64,000 bases of DNA from Pleodorina starrii (GCA_030267565.1 BRXU01000041.1:1-64000); one strand, 5' to 3'. Positions 15,401 to 29,252 are shown, counted from the stretch's first letter. Translations and numbers: made by a program. Notes: generated by a model not told the origin, from the letters alone.

Positions 15401-17571
15401 TGGACTGTGGACTGTGGACTGTGGACTGTGGACTGTGGACTGTGGACTGTGGACTGTGGACTGTGGACTGTGGACTGTGGACTGTGGACTGTGGACTGTG
15501 GACTGTGGACTGTGGACTGTGGACTGTGGACTGTGGACTGTGGACTGTGGACTGTGGACTGTGGACTGTGGACTGTGGACTGTGGACTGTGGACTGTGGA
15601 CTGTGGACTGTGGACTGTGGACTGTGGACTGTGGACTGTGGACTGTGGACTGTGGACTGTGGACTGTGGACTGTGGACTGTGGACTGTGGACTGTGGACT
15701 GTGGACTGTGGACTGTGGACTGTGGACTGTGGACTGTGGACTGTGGACTGTGGACTGTGGACTGTGGACTGTGGACTGTGGACTGTGGACTGTGGACTGT
15801 GGACTGTGGACTGTGGACTGTGGACTGTGGACTGTGGACTGTGGACTGTGGACTGTGGACTGTGGACTGTGGACTGTGGACTGTGGACTGTGGACTGTGG
15901 ACTGTGGACTGTGGACTGTGGACTGTGGACTGTGGACTGTGGACTGTGGACTGTGGACTGTGGACTGTGGACTGTGGACTGTGGACTGTGGACTGTGGAC
16001 TGTGGACTGTGGACTGTGGACTGTGGACTGTGGACTGTGGACTGTGGACTGTGGACTGTGGACTGTGGACTGTGGACTGTGGACTGTGGACTGTGGACTG
16101 TGGACTGTGGACTGTGGACTGTGGACTGTGGACTGTGGACTGTGGACTGTGGACTGTGGACTGTGGACTGTGGACTGTGGACTGTGGACTGTGGACTGTG
16201 GACTGTGGACTGTGGACTGTGGACTGTGGACTGTGGACTGTGGACTGTGGACTGTGGACTGTGGACTGTGGACTGTGGACTGTGGACTGTGGACTGTGGA
16301 CTGTGGACTGTGGACTGTGGACTGTGGACTGTGGACTGTGGACTGTGGACTGTGGACTGTGGACTGTGGACTGTGGACTGTGGACTGTGGACTGTGGACT
16401 GTGGACTGTGGACTGTGGACTGTGGACTGTGGACTGTGGACTGTGGACTGTGGACTGTGGACTGTGGACTGTGGACTGTGGACTGTGGACTGTGGACTGT
16501 GGACTGTGGACTGTGGACTGTGGACTGTGGACTGTGGACTGTGGACTGTGGACTGTGGACTGTGGACTGTGGACTGTGGACTGTGGACTGTGGACTGTGG
16601 ACTGTGGACTGTGGACTGTGGACTGTGGACTGTGGACTGTGGACTGTGGACTGTGGACTGTGGACTGTGGACTGTGGACTGTGGACTGTGGACTGTGGAC
16701 TGTGGACTGTGGACTGTGGACTGTGGACTGTGGACTGTGGACTGTGGACTGTGGACTGTGGACTGTGGACTGTGGACTGTGGACTGTGGACTGTGGACTG
16801 TGGACTGTGGACTGTGGACTGTGGACTGTGGACTGTGGACTGTGGACTGTGGACTGTGGACTGTGGACTGTGGACTGTGGACTGTGGACTGTGGACTGTG
16901 GACTGTGGACTGTGGACTGTGGACTGTGGACTGTGGACTGTGGACTGTGGACTGTGGACTGTGGACTGTGGACTGTGGACTGTGGACTGTGGACTGTGGA
17001 CTGTGGACTGTGGACTGTGGACTGTGGACTGTGGACTGTGGACTGTGGACTGTGGACTGTGGACTGTGGACTGTGGACTGTGGACTGTGGACTGTGGACT
17101 GTGGACTGTGGACTGTGGACTGTGGACTGTGGACTGTGGACTGTGGACTGTGGACTGTGGACTGTGGACTGTGGACTGTGGACTGTGGACTGTGGACTGT
17201 GGACTGTGGACTGTGGACTGTGGACTGTGGACTGTGGACTGTGGACTGTGGACTGTGGACTGTGGACTGTGGACTGTGGACTGTGGACTGTGGACTGTGG
17301 ACTGTGGACTGTGGACTGTGGACTGTGGACTGTGGACTGTGGACTGTGGACTGTGGACTGTGGACTGTGGACTGTGGACTGTGGACTGTGGACTGTGGAC
17401 TGTGGACTGTGGACTGTGGACTGTGGACTGTGGACTGTGGACTGTGGACTGTGGACTGTGGACTGTGGACTGTGGACTGTGGACTGTGGACTGTGGACTG
17501 TGGACTGTGGACTGTGGACTGTGGACTGTGGACTGTGGACTGTGGACTGTGGACTGTGGACTGTGGACTGT
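12450..17571 (+). repeat. Perfect heptamer block, about 5.1 kb
   Basis: About 730 consecutive TGTGGAC units with no visible variant, bounded on the left by irregular sequence near 12430-12450 and on the right by a cluster of changes at 17572-17600. Neighbouring blocks on both sides carry a variant every 50-200 bases. Such uniformity suggests recent amplification or homogenisation, or an assembly consensus effect. Confidence 0.9.
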
Positions 17572-19965
17572 GAAATCTGGACTGAGTACTGTGGACTGCT
17601 GACTGTGGACTGTGGACTGTGGACTGTGGACTGTGGACTGTGGACTGTGGACTGTGGACTGTGGACTGTGGACTGTGGACTGTGGACTGTGGACTGTGGA
17701 CTGGGACTGTGGACTGTGGACTGTGGACTGTGGACTGTGGACTGTGGACTGTGGACTGTGGACTGTGGACTGTGGACTGTGGACTGTGGACTGTGGACTG
17801 TGGACTGTGGACTGTGGACTGTGGACTGTGGACTGTGGACTGTGGACTGAGGACTGTGGACTGTGGACTGTGGACTGTGGACTGTGGACTGTGGACTGTG
17901 GACTGTGACTGTGACTGTGGACTGTGGACTGTGGACTGTGGACTGTGTGACTGTGGACTGTGGACTGTGACTGTGGACTGTGGACTGTGGACTGTGGACT
18001 GTGGACTGCTGACTGTGGACTGTGGACTGTGGACTGTGGACTGTGGACTGTGGACTGTGGACTGTGGACTGTGGACTGTGGACTGTGGACTGTGGACTGT
18101 GGACTGTGGACTGTGGACTGTGGACTGTGGACTGTGGACTGTGGACTGTGGACTGTGGACTGTGGACTGTGGACTGTGGACTGTGGACTGTGGACTGTGG
18201 ACTGGGTACTGTGGACTGTGGACTGTGGACTGTGGACTGTGGACTGTCGACTGTGGACTGTGGACTGTGACTGTGGACTGTGGACTGTGGACTGTGGACT
18301 GTGGACTGTGGACTGTGGACTGTGGACTGTGGACTGTGGACTGTGGACTGTGGACTGTGGACTGTGGACTGTGGACTGTGGACTGTGGACTGTGGACTGT
18401 GGACTGTGGACTGTGGACTGAGGACTGTGGACAGTGGACTGTGGACTGTGGACTGTTGACTGTGGACTGTGACTGTGGACTGTGGACTGTGGACTGTGGA
18501 CTGTGGACTGTGGACTGTGGACTGTGGACTGTGGACTGTGGACTGTGACTGTGGACTGTGGACTGTGGACTGTGGACTGTGGACTGGGGACTGTGGACTG
18601 TGGACTGTGGACTGTGGACTGTGGACTGTGGACTGTGGACTGTGGACTGTGGACTGTGGACTGTGGACTGTGGACTGTGGACTGTGGACTGTGGACTGTG
18701 GACTGTGGACTGTGGACTGTGGACTGTGGACTGTGGACTGTGGACTGGGGACTGTGGACTGTGGACTGTGGACTGTGGACTGTGGACTGTGGACTGTGGA
18801 CTTTGGACTGTGGACTGTGGACTGTGGACTGTGGACTGTGGACTGTGGACTGTGGACTGTGGACTGTGGACTGTGGACTGTGGACCGTGGACTGTGGACT
18901 GTGGACTGTGGACTGTGGACTGTGGACTGTGGACTGTGGACTGTGGACTGTGGACTGTGGACTGTGGACTGTGGACTGTGGACTGTGGACTGTGGACTGT
19001 GGACTGTGGACTGTGGACTGTGGACTGTGGACTGTGGACGGTGGACTGTGGACTGTGGACTGTGGACTGTGGACTGTGGACTGTGGACTGTGGACTGTGG
19101 ACTGTGGACTGTGGACTGTGGACTGTGGACTGTGGACTGTGGACTGTGGACTGTGGACTGTGGACTGGGGACTGTGGACTGTGGACTGTGGACTGTGGAC
19201 TGTGGACTGTGGACTGTGGACTGTGGACTGTGGACTGTGGACTGTGGACTGTGGACTGTGGACTGTGGACTGTGGACTGTGGACTGTGGACTGTGGACTG
19301 TGGACTGTGGACTGTGGACTGTGGACTGTGGACTGTGGACTGTGGACTGTGGACTGTGGACTGTGGACTGTGGACTGTGGACTGTGGACTGTGGACTGTG
19401 GACTGTGGACTGTGGACTGTGGACTGTGGACTGTGGACTGTGGACTGTGGACTGTGGACTGTGGACTGTGGACTGTGGACTGGTGACTGTGGACTGTGGA
19501 CTGTGGACTGTGGACTGTGGACTGTGGACTGTTGACTGTGGACTGTGGACTGTGGACTGTGGACTGTGGACTGTGGACTGTGGACTGTGGACTGTGGACT
19601 GTGGACTGTGGACTGTGGACTGTGGACTGTGGACTGTGGACTGTGGACTGGGGAATGTGGACTGTGGACTGTGGAACGTGGACTGTGGACTGTGGACTGT
19701 GGACTGTGGACTGTGGACTGTGGACTGTGGACTGTGGACTGAGGACTGTGGACTGTGGACTGTGGACTGTGGACTGTGGACTGTGGACTGTGGACTGTGG
19801 ACTGTGGACTGTGGACTGTGGACTGTGGACTGTGGAATGTGGACTGTGGACTGTGGACTGTGGACTGTGGACTGTGGACTGTGGACTGTGGACTGTTGAC
19901 TGTGGACTGTGGACTGTGGACTGTGGACTGTGGACTGTGGACTGTGGACTGTGGACTGTGGACTG

Positions 19966-20052
19966 TGGACTGTGTGGACTGTGGACTGTGGACTGTGTGG
20001 ACTGTGTGGACTGTGTGGACTGTGTGGACTGTGTGGACTGTGGACTGTGTGG
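19966..20052 (+). repeat. Cluster of 9-base TGTGTGGAC variants
   Basis: Seven or so units with an inserted TG lie close together, five of them in direct succession. The same variant occurs twice at 23967-23990 and once near 4735. Local runs of a shared variant point to small tandem amplification within the satellite. Confidence 0.85.
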
Positions 20053-22555
20053 ACTGTGGACTGTGGACTGTGGACTGTGGACTGTGGACTGTGGACTGTG
20101 GACTGTGGACTGTGGACTGTGGACTGTGGACTGTGGACTGTGGACTGTGGAACTGTGGAACTGTGGAACTGTGGAACTGTGGACTGTGGACTGTGGACTG
20201 TGGACTGTGGACTGTGGACTGTGGACTGTGGACTGTGGACTGTGGACTGTGGACTGTGGACTGTGGACTGTGGACTGTGGACTGTGGACTGTGGACTGTG
20301 GACTGTGGACTGTGGACTGTGGACTGTGGACTGTGGACTGTGGACTGTGGACTGTGGACTGTGGACTGTGGGAAGTGGAGGGTGGACTGTGGACTGGGGA
20401 CTGTGGACTGTGGACTGTGGACTGTGGACTGTGGACTGTGGACTGTGGACTGTGGACTGTGGACTGTGGACTGTGGACTGTGGACTGTGGACTGTGGACT
20501 GTGGACTGTGGACTGTGGACTGTGGACTGTGGACTGTGGACTGTGGACTGTGGACTGTGGACTGTGGACTGTGGACTGTGGACTGTGGACTGTGGACTGT
20601 GAACTGTGGACAGTGGACTGTGGACTGTGACTGTGGACGTGGACTGTGGACTGTGGACTGTGGACTGTGGACTGTGGACTGTGGACTGTGGACTGTGGGA
20701 CTGTGGACTGTGGACTGTGGACTGTGGACTGTGGACTGTGGACGGTGGACTGTGGACTGTGGACTGTGGACTGTGGACTGTGGACTGTGGACTGTGGACT
20801 GTGGACTGTGGACTGTGGACTGTGGACTGTGGACTGTGGACTGTGGACTGTGGACTGTGGACTGTGGACTGTGGACTGTGGACTGTGACTGTGGACTGTG
20901 GACTGTGGACTGTGGACTGTGGACTGTGGACTGTGGACTGTGGACTGTGACTGTGGACTGTGGACTGTGGACTGTGGACTGTGGACTGTGGACTGTGGAC
21001 TGTGGACTGTGGACTGTGGACTGTGGACTGTGGACTGTGGACTGTGGACTGTGGACTGTGGACTGTGGACTGTGACTGTGGACTGTGGACTGTGGACTGT
21101 GGACTGTGGACTGTGGACTGTGGACTGTGGACTGTGGACTGTGGACTGTGGACTGTGGACTGTGGACTGTGGACTGTGGACTGTGGACTGTGGACTGTGG
21201 ACTGTGGACTGTGGACTGTGGACTGTGGACTGTGGACTGTGGACTGTGGACTGTGGACTGTGGACTGTGGACTGTGGACTGTGGACTGTGGACTGTGGAC
21301 TGTGGACTGTGGACTGTGGACTGTGGACTGTGGACTGTGGACTGTGGACTGTGGACTGTGGACTGTGGACTGTGGACTGTGGACTGTGGACTGTGGACTG
21401 TGGACTGTGGACTGTGGACTGTGGACTGTGGACTGTGGACTGTGGACTGTGGACTGTGGACTGTGGACTGTGGACTGTGGACTGTGGACTGTGGACTGTG
21501 GACTGTGGACTGTGGACTGTGGACTGTGGACTGTGGACTGTGGACTGTGGACTGTGGACTGTGGACTGTGGACTGTGGACTGTGGACTGTGGACTGTGGA
21601 CTGTGGACTGTGGACTGTGGACTGTGGACTGTGGACTGTGGACTGTGGACTGTGGACTGTGGACTGTGGACTGTGGACTGTGGACTGTGGACTGTGGACT
21701 GTGGACTGTGGACTGTGGACTGTGGACTGTGGACTGTGGACTGTGGACTGTGGACTGTGGACTGTGGACTGTGGACTGTGGACTGTGGACTGTGGACTGT
21801 GGACTGTGGACTGTGGACTGTGGACTGTGGACTGTGGACTGTGGACTGTGGACTGTGGACTGTGGACTGTGGACTGTGGACTGTGGACTGTGGACTGTGG
21901 ACTGTGGACTGTGGACTGTGGACTGTGGACTGTGGACTGTGGACTGTGGACTGTGGACTGTGGACTGTGGACTGTGGACTGTGGACTGTGGACTGTGGAC
22001 TGTGGACTGTGGACTGTGGACTGTGGACTGTGGACTGTGGACTGTGGACTGTGGACTGTGGACTGTGGACTGTGGACTGTGGACTGTGGACTGTGGACTG
22101 TGGGCTGTGGACTGTGGACTGTGGACTGTGGACTGTGGACTGTGGACTGTGGACTGTGGACTGTGGACTGTGGACTGTGGACTGTGGACTGTGGACTGTG
22201 GACTGTGGACTGTGGACTGTGGACTGTGGACTGTGGACTGTGGACTGTGGACTGTGGACTGTGGACTGTGGGCTGTGGACTGTGGACTGTGGACTGTGGA
22301 CTGTGGACTGTGACTGTGGACTGTGGACTGTGGACTGTGGACTGTGGACTGTGGACTGTGGACTGTGGACTGTGGACTGTGGACTGTGACTGTGGACTGT
22401 GGACTGTGGACTGTGGACTGTGGACTGTGGACTGTGGACTGTGGACTGTGGACTGTGGACTGTGGACTGTGGACTGTGGACTGTGGACTGTGGACTGTGG
22501 ACTGTGGACTGTGGACTGTGGACTGTGGACGGTGGACTGTGGACTGTTGACTGTG

Positions 22556-25500
22556 GACTGTGGACTGTGGACTGTGGACTGTGGACTGTGGACTGTGGAC
22601 TGTGGACTGTGGACTGTGGACTGTGGACTGTGGACTGTGGACTGTGGACTGTGGACTGTGGACTGTGGACTGTGGACTGTGGACTGTGGACTGTGGACTG
22701 TGGACTGTGGACTGTGGACTGTGGACTGTGGACTGTGGACTGTGGACTGTGGACTGTGGACTGTGGACTGTGGACTGTGGACTGTGGACTGTGGACTGTG
22801 GACTGTGGACTGTGGACTGTGGACTGTGGACTGTGGACTGTGGACTGTGGACTGTGGACTGTGGACTGTGGACTGTGGACTGTGGACTGTGGACTGTGGA
22901 CTGTGGACTGTGGACTGTGGACTGTGGACTGTGGACTGTGGACTGTGGACTGTGGACTGTGGACTGTGGACTGTGGACTGTGGACTGTGGACTGTGGACT
23001 GTGGACTGTGGACTGTGGACTGTGGACTGTGGACTGTGGACTGTGGACTGTGGACTGTGGACTGTGGACTGTGGACTGTGGACTGTGGACTGTGGACTGT
23101 GGACTGTGGACTGTGGACTGTGGACTGTGGACTGTGGACTGTGGACTGTGGACTGTGGACTGTGGACTGTGGACTGTGGACTGTGGACTGTGGACTGTGG
23201 ACTGTGGACTGTGGACTGTGGACTGTGGACTGTGGACTGTGGACTGTGGACTGTGGACTGTGGACTGTGGACTGTGGACTGTGGACTGTGGACTGTGGAC
23301 TGTGGACTGTGGACTGTGGACTGTGGACTGTGGACTGTGGACTGTGGACTGTGGACTGTGGACTGTGGACTGTGGACTGTGGACTGTGGACTGTGGACTG
23401 TGGACTGTGGACTGTGGACTGTGGACTGTGGACTGTGGACTGTGGACTGTGGACTGTGGACTGTGGACTGTGGACTGTGGACTGTGGACTGTGGACTGTG
23501 GACTGTGGACTGTGGACTGTGGACTGTGGACTGTGGACTGTGGACTGTGGACTGTGGACTGTGGACTGTGGACTGTGGACTGTGGACTGTGGACTGTGGA
23601 CTGTGGACTGTGGACTGTGGACTGTGGACTGTGGACTGTGGACTGTGGACTGTGGACTGTGGACTGTGGACTGTGGACTGTGGACTGTGGACTGTGGACT
23701 GTGGACTGTGGACTGTGGACTGTGGACTGTGGACTGTGGACTGTGGACTGTGGACTGTGGACTGTGGACTGTGGACTGTGGACTGTGGACTGTGGACTGT
23801 GGACTGTGGACTGTGGACTGTGGACTGTGGACTGTGGACTGTGGACTGTGGACTGTGGACTGTGGACTGTGGACTGTGGACTGTGGACTGTGGACTGTGG
23901 ACTGTGGACTGTGGACTGTGGACTGTGGACTGTGGACTGTGGACTGTGGACTGTGGACTGTGGACTGTGTGGACTGTGGACTGTGTGGACTGTGGACTGT
24001 GGACTGTGGACTGTGGACTGTGGACTGTGGACTGTGGACTGTGGACTGTGGACTGTGGACTGTGGACTGTGGACTGTGGACTGTGGACTGTGGACTGTGG
24101 ACTGTGGACTGTGGACTGTGGACTGTGGACTGTGGACTGTGGACTGTGGACTGTGGACTGTGGACTGTGGACTGTGGACTGTGGACTGTGGACTGTGGAC
24201 TGTGGACTGTGGACTGTGGACTGTGGACTGTGGACTGTGGACTGTGGACTGTGGACTGTGGACTGTGGACTGTGGACTGTGGACTGTGGACTGTGGACTG
24301 TGGACTGTGGACTGTGGACTGTGGACTGTGGACTGTGGACTGTGGACTGTGGACTGTGGACTGTGGACTGTGGACTGTGGACTGTGGACTGTGGACTGTG
24401 GACTGTGGACTGTGGACTGTGGACTGTGGACTGTGGACTGTGGACTGTGGACTGTGGACTGTGGACTGTGGACTGTGGACTGTGGACTGTGGACTGTGGA
24501 CTGTGGACTGTGGACTGTGGACTGTGGACTGTGGACTGTGGACTGTGGACTGTGGACTGTGGACTGTGGACTGTGGACTGTGGACTGTGGACTGTGGACT
24601 GTGGACTGTGGACTGTGGACTGTGGACTGTGGACTGTGGACTGTGGACTGTGGACTGTGGACTGTGGACTGTGGACTGTGGACTGTGGACTGTGGACTGT
24701 GGACTGTGGACTGTGGACTGTGGACTGTGGACTGTGGACTGTGGACTGTGGACTGTGGACTGTGGACTGTGGACTGTGGACTGTGGACTGTGGACTGTGG
24801 ACTGTGGACTGTGGACTGTGGACTGTGGACTGTGGACTGTGGACTGTGGACTGTGGACTGTGGACTGTGGACTGTGGACTGTGGACTGTGGACTGTGGAC
24901 TGTGGACTGTGGACTGTGGACTGTGGACTGTGGACTGTGGACTGTGGACTGTGGACTGTGGACTGTGGACTGTGGACTGTGGACTGTGGACTGTGGACTG
25001 TGGACTGTGGACTGTGGACTGTGGACTGTGGACTGTGGACTGTGGACTGTGGACTGTGGACTGTGGACTGTGGACTGTGGACTGTGGACTGTGGACTGTG
25101 GACTGTGGACTGTGGACTGTGGACTGTGGACTGTGGACTGTGGACTGTGGACTGTGGACTGTGGACTGTGGACTGTGGACTGTGGACTGTGGACTGTGGA
25201 CTGTGGACTGTGGACTGTGGACTGTGGACTGTGGACTGTGGACTGTGGACTGTGGACTGTGGACTGTGGACTGTGGACTGTGGACTGTGGACTGTGGACT
25301 GTGGACTGTGGACTGTGGACTGTGGACTGTGGACTGTGGACTGTGGACTGTGGACTGTGGACTGTGGACTGTGGACTGTGGACTGTGGACTGTGGACTGT
25401 GGACTGTGGACTGTGGACTGTGGACTGTGGACTGTGGACTGTGGACTGTGGACTGTGGACTGTGGACTGTGGACTGTGGACTGTGGACTGTGGACTGTGG

Positions 25501-28252
25501 ACTGTGGACTGTGGACTGTGGACTGTGGACTGTGGACTGTGGACTGTGGACTGTGGACTGTGGACTGTGGACTGTGGACTGTGGACTGTGGACTGTGGAC
25601 TGTGGACTGTGGACTGTGGACTGTGGACTGTGGACTGTGGACTGTGGACTGTGGACTGTGGACTGTGGACTGTGGACTGTGGACTGTGGACTGTGGACTG
25701 TGGACTGTGGACTGTGGACTGTGGACTGTGGACTGTGGACTGTGGACTGTGGACTGTGGACTGTGGACTGTGGACTGTGGACTGTGGACTGTGGACTGTG
25801 GACTGTGGACTGTGGACTGTGGACTGTGGACTGTGGACTGTGGACTGTGGACTGTGGACTGTGGACTGTGGACTGTGGACTGTGGACTGTGGACTGTGGA
25901 CTGTGGACTGTGGACTGTGGACTGTGGACTGTGGACTGTGGACTGTGGACTGTGGACTGTGGACTGTGGACTGTGGACTGTGGACTGTGGACTGTGGACT
26001 GTGGACTGTGGACTGTGGACTGTGGACTGTGGACTGTGGACTGTGGACTGTGGACTGTGGACTGTGGACTGTGGACTGTGGACTGTGGACTGTGGACTGT
26101 GGACTGTGGACTGTGGACTGTGGACTGTGGACTGTGGACTGTGGACTGTGGACTGTGGACTGTGGACTGTGGACTGTGGACTGTGGACTGTGGACTGTGG
26201 ACTGTGGACTGTGGACTGTGGACTGTGGACTGTGGACTGTGGACTGTGGACTGTGGACTGTGGACTGTGGACTGTGGACTGTGGACTGTGGACTGTGGAC
26301 TGTGGACTGTGGACTGTGGACTGTGGACTGTGGACTGTGGACTGTGGACTGTGGACTGTGGACTGTGGACTGTGGACTGTGGACTGTGGACTGTGGACTG
26401 TGGACTGTGGACTGTGGACTGTGGACTGTGGACTGTGGACTGTGGACTGTGGACTGTGGACTGTGGACTGTGGACTGTGGACTGTGGACTGTGGACTGTG
26501 GACTGTGGACTGTGGACTGTGGACTGTGGACTGTGGACTGTGGACTGTGGACTGTGGACTGTGGACTGTGGACTGTGGACTGTGGACTGTGGACTGTGGA
26601 CTGTGGACTGTGGACTGTGGACTGTGGACTGTGGACTGTGGACTGTGGACTGTGGACTGTGGACTGTGGACTGTGGACTGTGGACTGTGGACTGTGGACT
26701 GTGGACTGTGGACTGTGGACTGTGGACTGTGGACTGTGGACTGTGGACTGTGGACTGTGGACTGTGGACTGTGGACTGTGGACTGTGGACTGTGGACTGT
26801 GGACTGTGGACTGTGGACTGTGGACTGTGGACTGTGGACTGTGGACTGTGGACTGTGGACTGTGGACTGTGGACTGTGGACTGTGGACTGTGGACTGTGG
26901 ACTGTGGACTGTGGACTGTGGACTGTGGACTGTGGACTGTGGACTGTGGACTGTGGACTGTGGACTGTGGACTGTGGACTGTGGACTGTGGACTGTGGAC
27001 TGTGGACTGTGGACTGTGGACTGTGGACTGTGGACTGTGGACTGTGGACTGTGGACTGTGGACTGTGGACTGTGGACTGTGGACTGTGGACTGTGGACTG
27101 TGGACTGTGGACTGTGGACTGTGGACTGTGGACTGTGGACTGTGGACTGTGGACTGTGGACTGTGGACTGTGGACTGTGGACTGTGGACTGTGGACTGTG
27201 GACTGTGGACTGTGGACTGTGGACTGTGGACTGTGGACTGTGGACTGTGGACTGTGGACTGTGGACTGTGGACTGTGGACTGTGGACTGTGGACTGTGGA
27301 CTGTGGACTGTGGACTGTGGACTGTGGACTGTGGACTGTGGACTGTGGACTGTGGACTGTGGACTGTGGACTGTGGACTGTGGACTGTGGACTGTGGACT
27401 GTGGACTGTGGACTGTGGACTGTGGACTGTGGACTGTGGACTGTGGACTGTGGACTGTGGACTGTGGACTGTGGACTGTGGACTGTGGACTGTGGACTGT
27501 GGACTGTGGACTGTGGACTGTGGACTGTGGACTGTGGACTGTGGACTGTGGACTGTGGACTGTGGACTGTGGACTGTGGACTGTGGACTGTGGACTGTGG
27601 ACTGTGGACTGTGGACTGTGGACTGTGGACTGTGGACTGTGGACTGTGGACTGTGGACTGTGGACTGTGGACTGTGGACTGTGGACTGTGGACTGTGGAC
27701 TGTGGACTGTGGACTGTGGACTGTGGACTGTGGACTGTGGACTGTGGACTGTGGACTGTGGACTGTGGACTGTGGACTGTGGACTGTGGACTGTGGACTG
27801 TGGACTGTGGACTGTGGACTGTGGACTGTGGACTGTGGACTGTGGACTGTGGACTGTGGACTGTGGACTGTGGACTGTGGACTGTGGACTGTGGACTGTG
27901 GACTGTGGACTGTGGACTGTGGACTGTGGACTGTGGACTGTGGACTGTGGACTGTGGACTGTGGACTGTGGACTGTGGACTGTGGACTGTGGACTGTGGA
28001 CTGTGGACTGTGGACTGTGGACTGTGGACTGTGGACTGTGGACTGTGGACTGTGGACTGTGGACTGTGGACTGTGGACTGTGGACTGTGGACTGTGGACT
28101 GTGGACTGTGGACTGTGGACTGTGGACTGTGGACTGTGGACTGTGGACTGTGGACTGTGGACTGTGGACTGTGGACTGTGGACTGTGGACTGTGGACTGT
28201 GGACTGTGGACTGTGGACTGTGGACTGTGGACTGTGGACTGTGGACTGTGGA
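22556..28252 (+). repeat. Perfect heptamer block at the right end of the array, about 5.7 kb
   Basis: About 810 heptamer units are uniform apart from one interruption at 23967-23990, where two units are expanded to TGTGTGGAC. The perfect run continues right up to the junction with unique DNA at 28254. The edge of the array is therefore not decayed, unlike what is typical of old satellite borders. Confidence 0.9.
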
Positions 28253-28992
28253 CTCCTAACCAAAGTGCAGAATCTCGGCCAACGGAAAGGCTGCATAAGT
28301 AAAAGATTACATTCTTTATTGCATGGTAAATTTATTATAGGAACCCAACATCGCATGAGTAAAAACCAGTTTGGCAGTCTCCATGGACCGAGGCCGAGGT
28401 CAAACCAACACCTCTCGGCCTATAATTAATTCCAGAAGATTCATCGTTCCTCAAAGTGGATTTCTGACATGACGGCGTGAAATGAATCTTCGTTTCGGCG
28501 ACCAACTAAGTTTGCATTGCGAACATTCTTCCCGCGACCACACCACAGCAGCTCTGCTAGCCGGTCCGACCGACTTGACGCACACTTGTATTACAAAGGT
28601 GGCAAGGAGCAAACCATGAGGGGCAAACTGCTGGTTGTTGGACGCCAAGCCGCAAATAATGCACGCATGATGCAGCGGTCTTCTGCGGGCCGCCCAACAA
28701 GTCCAGTCGGCAACCTAGGGGATCCCTGTCATAATGTTAAAGCATTCAAGCCTCCTCTACGGCGAATACCTCAGTAGCGAAGCCTGTGCACTCTCGTCGG
28801 CAACTGCACGTCGTCGCAATCAACCCTCGCAAACAGTTCCGCTGTCCTTCTATTGGCAAGTCAGCCTGCGTAATGTGTAAATGATACACTCCATGTCTAC
28901 TGTCAAGTAACTTCAGCCAATGCGTTGGCCGGAAGAGTTGCACAGTGCCGAGACGGCGCGCGATGCTAAACATGGGTCGGATTGCTGAAGCC

Positions 28993-29252
28993 GCAGGCAT
29001 TTCAGATATAAAGCTCTGGCTGCCTATCAGCAGGAATGTCGACACTCTCACAGTTGACGCCCTCGCCGCTCGCTTTGGAAATGCCGTATTTCGGTCGATG
29101 CGCACATGCGCTCATGCACTCGGCGGGATGACGCGCTTCGCGCGGCGCCGGCAGGCCTTGCTAACGACTCGGCTAGCAGGCATTTCGGGAAAAAGCTCTG
29201 GCTGTCTATCAGCAGGAATGTCGACACTCTCACACTTCACGCCCTCGCCGCC
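28993..29252. repeat. Diverged direct repeat, two 77-bp copies 183 bp apart
   Basis: 28993-29069 and 29176-29252 share the core AAGCTCTGGCTG, then TATCAGCAGGAATGTCGACA, then a shared CTCTCACA and GCCCTCGCCG, with a few mismatches and one small gap. The segment between the copies shows no similarity to them. Origin unknown. Confidence 0.85.

Larger units (their letters stand above)
1..28254 (+). repeat. Giant heptanucleotide satellite (TGTGGAC)n
   Basis: A tandem array of the 7-base unit TGTGGAC fills the first 28.25 kb, roughly 4,000 copies, and continues past the left edge. It ends sharply at about 28254, where ordinary sequence begins (CTCCTAACCAAAG). Because 7 is not a multiple of 3, three forward frames all read the same cyclic heptapeptide (C-G-L-W-T-V-D) and three reverse frames all read S-T-V-H-S-P-Q. 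No stop codon arises in any frame, so long open frames here carry no evidence of coding. Variants include single substitutions, single-base losses (TGTGAC), an 8-base unit TGTGGAAC and a 9-base unit TGTGTGGAC. One strand is G-rich, with a GG doublet every 7 bases. The length is only as reliable as the assembly. Confidence 0.99.

Noticed and set aside
1..28254. Satellite as telomere
   Set aside because: The unit differs from TTTTAGGG, and the G-rich strand runs 5'-3' towards the genes, not towards a left chromosome end.
1..28254. CRISPR array
   Set aside because: Direct unit-to-unit tandem with no spacers, in a eukaryotic context.
4900..28356. Minus-strand open frame of more than 7,800 codons (repeating STVHSPQ)
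   Set aside because: It is the heptamer satellite read in one frame; the other five frames are equally open, so openness is no evidence of coding.
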